Source: Epiperipatus broadwayi
Taxonomy: Eukaryota > Onychophora > Udeonychophora > Euonychophora > Peripatidae
Assembly (NCBI GenBank): GCA_028023455.1
Contig: JAQFVV010012405.1
Span: 11,384,423 to 11,448,422 of the forward strand
DNA length: 64,000 bases
Direction of reading: 5' to 3'
In this document: piece after piece, positions 51,161-61,968 of the stretch
Position numbering within the stretch: position 1 is the stretch's first letter
Layout: each line of letters opens with the position of its first letter
Notes under the pieces: generated by a model
Databases searched by the model: none
Told to the model about the DNA's origin: nothing
Seen by the model: the letters and a program-made list of their open reading frames with translations, nothing else
Translations under genes and position numbers: made by a program

Positions 51161-51319
51161 CTCTAGATCTGATTAACATAAACTATGTTATTCTACTATA
51201 AATAAAATTACAAATCACTATTATTATTTTTATATTTTCTTTTTTAATAGTAACATTTTCATTGATATTATCAAAAATGGAAATAAAGTCCATTATGCTA
51301 TGTTTTTATGTAAATGATA

Positions 51320-52045
51320 ATAATAAAAATATCAATATAAAACAGCTGTTATAGAAAATATATATTTACAATTATATATAAAAGCCTTATTTGGCCAGTG
51401 CCTTTATGATCTTATTAAATGTTAAACATCTCTTTTAACATCCTTCTATTTTAATAACTGAAACACAGGCTTGTTATATACCTGTGGCTATATATATGTA
51501 ATATAGGGTATATGAGCACAGACTTTCACACCACCCACCTCTCTCCACTCTATCTAATAACACTGATACACCTAAACACATATATGCTGAAATTATCCAC
51601 CAATATAAGTATTTCATGCTAAACCAGCAATCATCAGTTGGTCCAGACTATCATCTTTACACACATATATAGTATAAGTGCTCAGATATATATTAAGATA
51701 GACTATTCTCATAGTTTAATGGGCAGGCTTCAATCCACTCCACACTCCAACTCTTCAACCGTCCATCCAATTGAAAATCTGATGATGGAATGCTCAAAAG
51801 CCACCCTGAGGCCGAGATTATTGTCACACCCATGTTGACCTAAGGTCAATCTGAACCCCACATGTACAGGACATAATCCATTTAATACATATGCAAGGAT
51901 GGGCAGACATCTCTATAATGTAATAACTGAAGCAGATGTTTAACATTTGATAATGGTATAAAATCATATACCAAAAAGTTTTTATGTATAATTATATATT
52001 TTCTATAATAACTGTTACATACTGATATTTTTATTATTTAAATTT
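51320..52045. mobile_element. Inverted-repeat element containing a reversed SINE copy
   Basis: Left arm 51320-51435 (AATAATAAAAATATCAATAT, GTTATAGAAAATATATA, AAATGTTAAACATCT) is the inverse of 51933-52045 (AGATGTTTAACATTT, TATATTTTCTATAATAAC, CTGATATTTTTATTATT). The arms are about 110 bases and well diverged. A SINE family A copy on the minus strand fills most of the interior. Confidence 0.7.
51480..51905 (-). repeat. SINE-like family A, copy 5 (longest, reversed)
   Basis: On the minus strand the order is GACAATAATCTCGGCCTCAG, TTTTGAGCATTCCATCATCA, GATTGAAGCCTGCCCATTAAA, TCTATCTTAATATA, GAGCACTTATACTATATATG, CCAACTGATGATTGCTGGTT, TAGCATGAAATACTTATATT and GAAAGTCTGTGCTCATATACC. It joins the part seen at 745-930 with the part seen at 8850, 18225 and 36055, giving a family unit of roughly 425 bases. 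Confidence 0.65.
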
Positions 52046-52066
52046 TCATTAAATAATGCATTAGTA

Positions 52067-54663
52067 CAGGTTTGTGCAAAATATCGATCGCATTCGACTG
52101 GTCATTCGCGCAAGCAAAAATAAAATTTTATATCGAAAAGATTTTATCTGTAAAAACTAAAATTTCAAAAAATTTTTTTTGAAAAGCAACCATTGAAATT
52201 TGTGATGTTTTTATTTAAATGCGAAATCCAATTTAAAACTAAAATTTTAAAAAAGTATAAGCTTGTAAAAAATAGTCAAATACTAAAAAAAAATGAAGAA
52301 AACAATCGATAAATTTACTATCATTTCGTTTCGTCATGTCTATTTTGGTTATAGCAATACAAAAAAAAAAAAATGTTTATTTTTGAATTTTCATTTAAAT
52401 AGGCAAGCTAGTTTTGGCATTTTGATCTTTTGAAATAATTTTTAAAAAGGCTTTTTCAATTGTGAAAAGTAGTTTCGATACTTAATTTGTATTAATTTAA
52501 TATTATACGAGTATTTTTATTGATAATTCTTGACAAAAATTAAATTATTTGATTTTTTTATCATAATGAGCAATAAAATAGCAAAAATATATCATTTCAA
52601 TAATAATTGGGAAGAAGAGTTTTTATTCATCATGTATAAAGAAAAGTGTTTATGTTTATTGTGTCATTCTACATTAGCTTTACCGAATATAGGTATTGTA
52701 AACAGATATTTTACTACTATTCATCCAGGTTTTGATCGAGATTTTCTTCCAAAATCTATAATAAGAAAATCTGAAGTACAAAGATTAAAAAGTTCTCTAA
52801 ATTCACAGCAATCTTTAGTCAAAAACAGTTCATGTAAGTCAACAATGGCAACAATGATATCTCACCTTGCCGGTCGAATTTTTAAAAAGCACAAAAAGCC
52901 TTTTACAGATGGTGAGATATTCAAAGAAGCTTTTTTGGCTGTAGCAGATAGCTTATTTTACAATTTTAAAAATAAAATGGAGATCGTTGATGCTATCCAA
53001 GAAATACAACTTTCCACACAAACTGTAACAAAACGAGTTGAAACCATGGCGATGGATTTAAGATCACAATTTAAATGGAATTTTAAAAATTATTCGTGGT
53101 TTTCACTTCAATTTGATGAGTCATCTGTCAGTTTCTATATGTCCCAGCTTAGTATATTTATACATTTAGCATTTCTTGATTTGACTATAAAGGAAGAATT
53201 TCTCAAAATTCTATCTTTAAAAGAGCGAACCAGAGGAGAGAACATCTACAATATTTTTAAATCTTTTGTAATATCTGAAAATCTTCCTCCTAAAAAACTC
53301 ATTTCAATTACTACAGATGGAGCTTCTTCTATGACTGGTTGTGAAAATGAATTTTTAGCATTTTGTAAAAGAGATATTGATTTTCCTAATTTTATTTCAT
53401 ACCACTGCATAATTCATCAACAATCATTATGCAGTAAAATGTTGAACCTTGATGACGTTATTAATACAATTATTGAAATAATATTCAATTAGGGTGAAAG
53501 CACTGCAAAGAAGATTGATTCAGTCATTTTTAGATAGCATTGATGCAGATTATGGTGACTTAGTTTTCCATAATTCAGTTAGATGTCAGACGGTTGAGCC
53601 AAGCTAATATTTTAGAAAGATTCTGCAAGCTAGCTGTTACCACATATAAAAGATTTTGGGGATAAAAAAGATGCTTGTGCTGTTTTACTTCACAATAAGA
53701 TGTGGCTTCAAAAGCTAGATTTTTAATGGATCTAACAACTAAATTAAATGAATTAAATCTAGATTTGAAAGGACAAAACAAAACAATAATCACCATGATT
53801 AGCTCCATTGATATATTTAAAATGAAACTGGAAATGTGGATTTCTCACATTAATAAAAAGATTTGAAACATTTTGCAAATTTAAGAGAAGAAATTGGATC
53901 AAACATAGAAAGATGTGATTACTAATAATTTGGAAATATTTTGCAAAACATTCTTATGCAATTTCAGCAACAATTTCAAGTCTTTGAAAAACTTTGACCA
54001 ATCACTTCATTTTTCATGTCACCATTCTCTAAAATGTACATAGAAAATGAAGCTGTACTAATTGCAGAAGTATTTAATAAGGATATAGGTAGCTTGGAAA
54101 TGCAATAAGTTGAACTATAAAATGACATTAGATTGAAATTGCATATTCTATTTGATATATGGAAGTATATTATCAATGAAAATTATCCACTATAAAAAGA
54201 TGCATATATTAGACTTCATTCATGTTTTGCATCCACATCTTTATATGAATCATCATTTTCTTCCAAAGAGAAAGCTTGTGGTTTAAGACCTGTAGAGGTC
54301 CCTACTATCACATTTTACACACATGTGCTTGAGGCTACAGCCTTAATGAATATTACTTATGTAATCAATGTGTGTTTAAATAAATTTATATAAATTATAT
54401 AAAATCTATATATTGAACTCATATGACTGAAAATCATCTTAATGACTGTTTGTGCTTGGCTGTTTCTAATTGTGAACCAAATTACTCAAGAATAGCTAAT
54501 AATATTTAATGTCAGTCATCACATTAAATAAATTTAAAATTTTAATTATATTTTTTATTTCATTTATAAGTTGATTCATTTTGCTTTTTCCCCATTTAGT
54601 CAATCACTATTTATTTAGAAAATAAAAACTAGATCTTAGGTTCTAAAAGGTCGGGCATAACTG
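52067..54663 (+). mobile_element. hAT-like element carrying the GTF2IRD2-like pseudogene (ends tentative)
   Basis: CAGGTTTGTGC at 52067 and its counterpart ending ...GCATAACTG at 54663 (inverse CAGTTATGCC) could be eroded hAT termini. They share CAG and a few further bases. Flanking octamers CATTAGTA and CACTAGGG agree at five of eight positions, which would fit an old 8 bp target duplication. The coding remnant fills 52566-54525. The ends are weak and need a consensus to confirm. Confidence 0.4.
52566..54525 (+). pseudogene. BED-finger/hAT-type transposase, GTF2IRD2/ZBED5-like, decayed 3' half
   Basis: The frame from ATG 52566 (MSNKIAKIYHFNNNWEEEF) is open for 308 codons to a TAG at 53490. 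An earlier in-frame ATG at 52530 adds a hydrophobic leader not typical of the family. Residues 11-60 are a degraded BED finger: CLCLLC is kept, but the paired His is Tyr (NRYFTTIH). Next come SQQSL, a helical stretch ending KRVETMAMDL, then LQFDESS (first Asp of the RNase H fold) and ITTDGASSMTG (second Asp). YHCIIHQQSLCSKML follows. A small frameshift near 53490 is followed by RVKALQRRLIQSFLDSID, LMDLTTKLNELNLDLKGQN, the hATC-type ASTSLYESSFSSKEK (54229-54275) and NHLNDCLCLAVSN (about 54432), with many stops. Members transpose DNA, or are domesticated in vertebrates as GTF2IRD2. This copy is inactive as a full protein. Confidence 0.85.
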
Positions 54664-54669
54664 CACTAG

Positions 54670-55300
54670 GGTTACCCTCAGAATGCTCTGTACCAAGATC
54701 AAAACTATATCACTGTTCATTGTTACATTTGTTAATCATCTCCTTTTTTATTGTTTTTTGTACTTTCCCACAAACTAATCTGTTTCAACTTGATAATTTT
54801 TATATTCATTAAGAATCATTGAGAGTTTCCTTCATAAAAGCATGAATGTTTCACTGCTTTCAATCATTGTTTTACTGTTACTTAATTCATTTTAATGTAG
54901 GATTTTTTTAATAATATAGAATACCTTACCACTTTTATTCATTTATTTAAAAAAAAAATCTGCTGAGGTCAGTACTTTGGGTAGAGTTAGCTAAAACTTA
55001 ATGGCTCACTTTCTTCTGGTCAAAGATGTTTATAAAATATTTTTTGATTATTTTTACACACTAATTAGTTGATAATTATTTAAAACAAAAATATATACAT
55101 ATATTGTAGTGCTGAAAATAGAGCTTAAAAAGAAAAAGTATGATAAAAATATTCTCTGAGAAAAGATAAATTTATTCATCAAGTGATAGAAAATTATAAA
55201 TCAATAAATTAGATGTAAGAAAATGCAAATGAGATAACTGTAAAATTAAACAACTTCAAAATTGATTGTAAAAAGGCAATATGTGAGATTCAGCATGTAA
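54670..55300. repeat. Non-coding, with an inverted family C fragment
   Basis: The segment around 54940-55095 holds a T/A-run with TCTGCTGAGGTCAGTA (inverse of the family C TACTGACCTCTTCAGA word) and TTTTTGATTATTTTTACACA-TAATTAGTTGATAATTATTTAAAACAAAAATATA, as at 20610. No gene is present. Confidence 0.5.
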
Positions 55301-55539
55301 ATAGATTGAAGATAAAGAAATTTAAGGCAGATATTATACATTGACTTAACAAGATAAAATCAGAACAAAGAAGGATAAAAGAGCAATGAAACCATGAAAT
55401 TGGAAAATCTAGAATTAAACTCATCAAAGTACTTATAAGGAAAATAAAGAAATGGAATCTGAAATGAGAGAGGCTAAACATTGTAGCAGTTGAGAAGTCA
55501 CTCTCAGTAGACATCATTCCTTAAATATTGGAGGGTTTA

Positions 55540-55790
55540 TAGGTCATACATCTATATTGTTTAGAAAGATATTTTAAGCTACATTTGATGCCTGAGAAGA
55601 ATAGGTTAGCTATTGCATGTAGTCTTTTATAGAGTGATGTTCTGGCATAATGGGATTCTTTATTTGACAAACTGAATGTATTTCAGAGATATAAGGAAGC
55701 CTTGGTAAATAAGTTCTAGACAGAAGGGAGACAAAAAGCTATCCAATACTATGTCATGCAGGTAGCATTTCATAGAGATGATAGATAATG
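55540..55790 (+). pseudogene. Retrotransposon gag-like segment, decayed
   Basis: In one plus-strand frame the string HLYCLERYFKLHLMPEKN-RLAIACSLL is followed by a stop, SDVLA, a stop, WDSLFDKLNVFQRYKEALVN-KF, a stop and EGRQKAIQYYVM. This fits the common gag capsid pattern: F..YF...., N(R/K)L..A...L, then A.W..L...F..Y.E..NKF...GR. Three stops interrupt about 80 codons. The stretch before it (55310-55480) has Lys/Glu-rich runs, but no frame is held. No zinc knuckle, protease or RT follows in the next kilobase, so it is a fragment of an LTR-type element. Assignment is by motif pattern only. Confidence 0.45.
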
Positions 55791-55799
55791 AAGTTAAAA

Positions 55800-56840
55800 A
55801 CTCTAGATGCTTGCAGTGTGAATGATGATCATATTTTTTAAATAGTTCATCATAACCTATCCTTCAAGATTGAACATAAACTTGTAAGTATGGATAAAAA
55901 ACCATAAACCAAGCAGCAGAACTCCTAAATGTACTGGATTCCAGAATGCATGGTGGCAATCTGAGAATACCTGTGACCAAACTTACATCAATGTTTTGGA
56001 GTTAGAAAATAGATATCAAAGGCAAAATAGAAATAAATGACAGGAAACTTTGATAAAGATATTGGTCAAGTGGAATTCAGGAACAAAATAAACGTCTAGA
56101 CTGAACTGAAACTGGAACAAGAATTTTAAAAAAATATGAAGCTTCAACCAAGTGTCTGTCAACTCTAACTAGACATAACTATGATATTGCTGTTAAGATA
56201 AAATAAGGGATTGATAAATTTTCTTGCTCATCTAAAATAGGAACATTTGCACCATATACTAAATACTGGGAAAGAGATAAAAATTAAATCTTAGTTAATA
56301 TAAGAAGTCTGAAATGTTGACAATGCCAGACATCTAGAAATGGATGATTTGATCTAAAAAAGAATGTCATAATGTTTAATGGTGGTAATTTTAATAATAT
56401 TGTAATGGTCATATTTTACATTCACACAACAAAATACAGGGTTTTAGAAAATCATACCAAGGCTGATTGAAGTGAGGTTGTTGAGACCCCAAATCCAATC
56501 TCATCTCAATTATTTTACCAACACTCAAAGATGACATATATGAGGCTACACCAGTATTTTCTTAATTCGCATGCTGACAGTAACACACTGGTGAAACATG
56601 AGACTATGATATCAATTGGTATGACCCAAGTATAGCTATATAGGTGTGACTCAACTAACAGACATCATTAATTTATACTGTGACTCATAAATATTCAAAC
56701 AATAACTAAATACTAGTTAATAATTAACTAATGAATAATGAGCAAGATTTAGACATTAAGCAGAGTTATACTTTAAACAAATTTAATAAAAGCAAAATTT
56801 TAAGTAATAAAGTAAAACAAAATAAAACAATTGACTGACA
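55800..56840. other. Moderately AT-rich sequence, possibly further decayed retroelement
   Basis: The stretch is purine-rich on the plus strand to about 56300 and may continue the gag-bearing element. All frames are interrupted and no domain is recognised. Confidence 0.35.
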
Positions 56841-56844
56841 CAGT

Positions 56845-57085
56845 TTTGTTTCACTCGCAGGTGATGATGATAGAATACATTACAGGCAGTTTTAATTTAT
56901 AGAGTTAGTATTGGACCTCACTCACAGCTGATGATGATTTATAAAGTTACATTTTGTTTAAATTTACAGATTTAAGATTTGATCTCACTCGCAGGTGATG
57001 ATGATTTATAATGTTACATATTATTTAAATTTACAGATTGATGATTTTATCTCACTCGGAGGTGATGATGATTTATAATTTATCA
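56845..57085 (+). repeat. Tandem array of about four units (63-75 bases)
   Basis: (T/C)TCACTCGCAGGTGATGATGA recurs at about 56852, 56921 (ACAGC variant), 56988 and 57051 (GGAGG variant), each followed by an AT-rich spacer with TTTATA-AGTTACAT...TTTAAATTTACAGATT. The conserved 20-base core against a variable spacer is notable. Confidence 0.85.
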
Positions 57086-58370
57086 AGTTACATTTTTATG
57101 AGCTTTATTATTATAGCAATACAGATTTATTTCAAGTTTAGCTTATAATTACCTATGCCCTATTTATGCTATGTTTTGACACTTAGATTTGCTTTAGTTA
57201 ATCTGCAGAAGTGATCATCATCAATTATAATTAATAATTTATTTGATCGGGACACAATTCTCTATATAGATTATAAGCTTACAAAACCAGATTCAGTTTC
57301 AGATCAAAGCTGAAATATAAATTATTATGGAGGGATGAACTGATGGTAGGTAGTAAGACTTCAGATACTAAGGCATATATAAAACATACACCCTGAGTCT
57401 GTGCATTTCAGATGTGCTATTGTTTTTAGGATTTGTTACTATGTAACCGGTTCCTTTTTCTACCGAGCCCATTGCTGTGAAAGTGGAAGAGACCTTTTAG
57501 TCCAGGTAATCAAACAGCTATATCAGGATATGTGGGTGCTTTTGATCCAGTCTTAAGTGGAGGTAATGGTATGACCCTTAAAATCAAAACCCATTGTGGA
57601 ATGAGTGGTGTCCGAACTAAAGAGATGGACAGCCGTTAAAACCGAAGCCCATTCAAAAAATAGTATACAGCAATAGGTAAATGCACATATGCGCTGCCTA
57701 AGAACACATTCGCCCTGCTTACTACATTAATATATATAAAATTGAGATGCAGAACATAAGTTTCTATAGAACCACCATAAATCATTTCATAAATTAGCAT
57801 TTATAATTATACTATTAAAGAAATATAATGAATCTAATTTATTAAGCTATCTATATAGGCATTTATAGATATATAAGGAGGACTACAGCATATTTTGGGA
57901 TAATTATAAGATTAAATTCTTATTCTATGGTGCATTTAGTTACTTCAGCTAGATATTAACAATAATTTTCATTTAACACAAACCTATTTTTAATCATTTA
58001 TAATTGCTTAATTATACACCTAAACTAAGCTTTATTTACTTGTTTCAGAAGGGAGTTTCCTTTGTGTGCTAATATGCAAAATTATCTATGAGTGAGAACT
58101 TCTAATCATTTCTCACTAGTTAACTTAAATGCGGGTAAACTCCGTTCTGAATCAACATAGCATAAACATATAAATAAATAATTGAAAATAATATCGGCAT
58201 AGACTTAACTAAAAAAACATATAAAATTATAATTAAGATTTCATGTAAGTGAAATCTAAGATTTGGCTTTCTTTACTTAGTGCAAAGAAACGAAATTAAG
58301 ACATATTAAATATCAAATCAAATGGAGATAAATTATTTTAACTTGGCTTAAATCACATTAAATTATATCA
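57086..58370. other. Non-coding, with a less AT-rich block at 57300-57720
   Basis: The block 57300-57720 (AACCGGTTCCTTTTTCTACC, GTCCGAACTAAAGAGATGGA, ATATGCGCTGCC) stands out in composition but has stops in all forward frames and no recognised domain. It may be the leader or terminal repeat of an LTR element. The rest is AT-rich. Confidence 0.4.
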
Positions 58371-58374
58371 TTTT

Positions 58375-58610
58375 AAATTATATCAAATCAGTTAAATCAG
58401 GCAAGATTTACGATACCAAAAATAATTACAAAAGTTACATTTTACTTAATGAATCAGTATTTGATAGTTTGAAATACATTGGTTTAAATTATATGCAATC
58501 AATTTAAATTAGGCAAGATTTGCAATACCAAATAATATTACAAAAGTTACATTTTTCTTTAAGAATTAATATTCGAAGGTTTGAAATACATTATTTTAAA
58601 TTATATTGGC
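58375..58610 (+). repeat. Tandem duplication of about 115 bases
   Basis: AAATCAGGCAAGATTTACGA, TACCAAAA-TAATTACAAAAG, TTACATTTTACTT and GTTTGAAATACATTGG-TTAAATTATAT occur twice in succession with about 85-90% agreement by eye. A shorter AAATTATATCA-ATTTTAAATTATATCA motif lies just before. Confidence 0.75.
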
Positions 58611-58639
58611 CATTTATAATAATTTGAGCTAGCTTTAAT

Positions 58640-59155
58640 AGGTTATGAGATTTAGTTTAAAGTTCATTTTAAAATTGCAGAAGTGTTACCGCTTTAAGTT
58701 CGTTTCTGAGACATGGTTATTCACTGGTGGTCTTGAGTGTGCTGTTACTTGTATCGGGCATTGGTCATCCTGTTCTCCATACTGTAGACTACCCCTTGGG
58801 AAAGCCCATCTCTTCCCTACTTACCCAACCATTTTCACTATTAATGATTTTAGCAATCTGTTTAATCTTAAACTTAATAATAGTCCAATCTCTTACAAAA
58901 TGGCTGCAATAGCATTTATACTCTTTCATCTCCCCTCTCTTTTTACTTTAGTCACATGTGTTTTCTTTATTAACTACCTGTAATAAAATGAAAACCAAAA
59001 TCACATGTTTTTCTTTATAGTTCTTAATTATTTCTTAAATTTCAGATCCGTCTTCCATATTAGTTTACTACATTTTGACAAAACAGTGACTCCTGCTGTT
59101 ATTGACAGTTTACCAGCTTTGGTCAATTTAATTTCTTTCACCTTACTTTAAAATC
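58640..59155 (+). other. Short open frames of unknown status
   Basis: An open frame at 58645-58983 (112 codons) includes KFVSETWLFTGG and SSCSPYCRLPLGKAH, then a hydrophobic tail. A second open stretch at about 59047-59151, after an AAATTTCAG acceptor-like sequence, reads FDKTVTPAVIDSLPALVN and ends in TAA. Neither has a domain I recognise. They may belong to a repeat end. Confidence 0.2.
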
Positions 59156-59957
59156 TATTTTTATTTTTAACTTTATAAGTAGGTCAAAATATAGCGAGAT
59201 GAATCAATTTTATTATTCCTTTAGAAAAAAAAATCTGAAATTAGTATCCTTATGAAATGTAACAACTTATATATGTGTAACACATAAACAAAATTTAACT
59301 ATATATGCAGGAATATAATTTCAAATATTATTTATAATATTATTTAACAATATTACATTTATAAACTAATTAAATAAAGAAAACTTATAATGTTTAAACC
59401 TGTCGCACTATTCCTTCTCTGCATATACATATATCTTGGTTACACATACATCAAGATTTACCTTTATTTAGTAAACAGTAATATATATGTGCACATATGA
59501 GTTGATTAATTATTTATATACATACGCTTTCCACATCATATGCAATAATATATGCACACATACATAACTATGATTATTAATCTTAAATTTAGCCTGATAT
59601 ACGAGGATTTGGGTATATAGGTATATAAATAAAACATATCTGACTGTTTCAATATTATAGATAATAATTTTTTTTATTCATATGATAATTTTTATATTAT
59701 TTATAGACAATAGTGTGGGGATGTTTTTTGAATTACAACTGATTGTAGCATGAAAGGAAAAGGAAATCAAGTGCTCAGCCATAGAAGGTATTCAAGTATC
59801 AAAATAAAACTAAATGTTATGCTAAGATTCTGTGATCATTTGAAAGATATATATAAGTCATGAGGAATTTGTCTTATTGGATTGTTGCCTGTGCTAGTTT
59901 GGAAAAGTGTAGTTACTTGATGTGTATATTGGTGATTTATAATGAAGCCACAATTTT

Positions 59958-59959
<2 letters not shown>

Positions 59960-60030
<71 letters not shown>
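59960..60030. repeat. (TA)n microsatellite, about 70 bases
   Basis: Alternating TA with a single GATA interruption in the middle. It is self-complementary along its whole length. Confidence 0.95.
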
Positions 60031-60031
<1 letters not shown>

Positions 60032-61860
60032 TATAAGTCTACACTCATAGCATAGTCCCATTGTAAGTGTAGGTTGATTATAGCCCTACCTTTTAGTGGA
60101 TTTATCATCAATTACTACTTTGCTGTATTTTGGCTTTGGTATCTAGCAGTTGACTCAACTGAACATATCGTAAATGATTATGCATGTATTCAGTTGATGT
60201 TATAGGGATACCAGGCATCTGCATAATTTGGATGGTGTAGCAATTGTATATTAAAATTACTTCTGTAATCAAATAGTGAATCTGTGAAAAAAATCTTACC
60301 AAAAAATAAGATATAGAAACAAGAGAATGAGAAAGGAATATTTGTGTTTATTGTTTCAATTTTTAATGGGGATATGCAGTGCTAAAAATTGAAGTTTAAA
60401 AAGTTAACCAGCCAGGAGTATGTAGATGATATAGTAGCCTGTAATGGGTTACTCAAAATTGTTTTATAATTGTTATTAATAGTTGATTAAAGGAAAATGC
60501 AAATGATTAAATAATATTTTTACTGTATTTGTGCATGTATGTATGTGCAAAGATGTTAAACATATTTCACCTGGATTAAATAAATTAATTAAGACATAAC
60601 TAAAATTTATAAAAGTTTATTAAAATAAATGTCAATGAAAGAATTTGATCTAGCTAATGATGTTTTAACAATATTTGCAGCAGTTGATTTGTTGTAATTT
60701 TGTTTTCTTTTTTAAATTGCATGAAAACTATAAGCATGAATTCAACATAAATCTTAACATTCATTGCTGTTTCAAAATCTCTTTAAAATGGCTTATCTCA
60801 AGTTGAAATCCAATAAAATTTGAATTTTTTATTTATATTTTTATTAATAGGTTTATTTATTATTTTTTTCTGCTCAGTTTCCTAGTTTGCACAGAGCAGA
60901 CAAAGGCAAAAATTTTCAATCGGCCAAATATGTTATTAAAATGAATTAAAAATGTGCCAAAGGCCTTTGAAATGTAATCAGAATATTGGGTCATAAGTAT
61001 TCAATTTTTATTTTTTAATTATTTGAATAGTATATTATTTTTTTCCACTATTTGATAAATGGTAGTATATGTTTGCATTTGTGTGTCTGTGCAATATATA
61101 AATTATATAATATTAAACCATTTATGCTTTTTATTATACCGTATATAAATTTATATTCAAATATAACAAAAGTGGTTTCCATACAATGTAATTTGGGTCT
61201 CTGATCCAAGTTTGAGACAACTTTAGTTTATAGACATAATGATTCTCAAAAGGTTTAATAATTTATTAATGTGTTTATATTTGTATTAGTGTATTTGTGT
61301 TTGCACTTGCATATTTATGTTTGTATAACAATTAATAATTTACATATGTAGAGCAGTGCAATGTAAATTTTAAGACTGTTTATCAGATGTACAGAAAGAT
61401 TGTGGTTGATAAAGCAATCATAAAATTTACTGGGCATAAAACTGTGTAAAAATATAAATGCTTAAAACCAATAAGGAGAGATTTCAAATGGTGTGTGTGT
61501 GGTGATAGCCACAATGGTTATGTATATGCTACATGGACTTGCATGCAGTCATAGAATTAAATTCTGATTCTTGCCTACTCATGCTGTGGAGTCAGTAGTT
61601 TTGCCACATCTTGCATCACATTATTTTTTTAAGTCTATAGCTATCTAATGAGCTATATGCAAATAAATTATATCTATGTGGGACAATCACTGATGTACAC
61701 AAAAAATATAAAATGAAGAGATGAAACTCACTTTATCACTGATACAGACAGTAATCTACAATTTCTAATTTTAGATAGACAAGAAGCAAATTGCTATGAT
61801 GACAAATGCATATCCACCTTCTTGAAATGATTTGTTTTGTATCTTTTATTAGGATGAAAC
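60031..61860. other. AT-rich non-coding sequence
   Basis: No gene recognised. A patch at about 61485-61600 (GTGGTGATAGCCACAATGGTTA, GACTTGCATGCAGTCATAGA, ATTAAATTCTGATTC) has a faint tRNA-like look, with a box-B-like GAATTAAATTC, and may be an eroded SINE. Confidence 0.35.
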
Positions 61861-61872
61861 TTTTTCTTATAG

Positions 61873-61968
61873 ATGCCTTGAGATTTGTTAACTTTTGGGG
61901 TACAAGATAAAAATGAAGAATTTTTATGGGACAAGTTTTGGAGATTCTGAAGCTATGGATTATCTCAG
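61873..61968 (+). other. Possible first coding exon (weak)
   Basis: CTTTTTCTTATAG precedes the segment and GTAAGAAG follows it. An ATG at 61913 with A at -3 opens MKNFYGTSFGDSEAMDYL, running in frame into the donor. All three frames have stops upstream of the ATG, so it would be a 5' UTR plus start exon. No downstream exon was found by 64000 and no domain is recognised. Confidence 0.25.

Noticed and set aside
53575-53808. 77-codon minus-strand open frame, and the similar one at 53976-54176
   Set aside because: Both are antisense to the recognisable hAT-like coding remnant.
55290-55517. 75-codon minus-strand frame with a Phe/Ser/Leu-rich hydrophobic peptide
   Set aside because: It is antisense to Lys/Glu-rich sequence leading into the gag-like segment. 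The composition is the expected mirror of purine-rich DNA.
56845-57085. Four spaced 20-base repeats considered as a CRISPR array
   Set aside because: The spacers are related to each other and AT-rich, the units drift, and the context is animal DNA.
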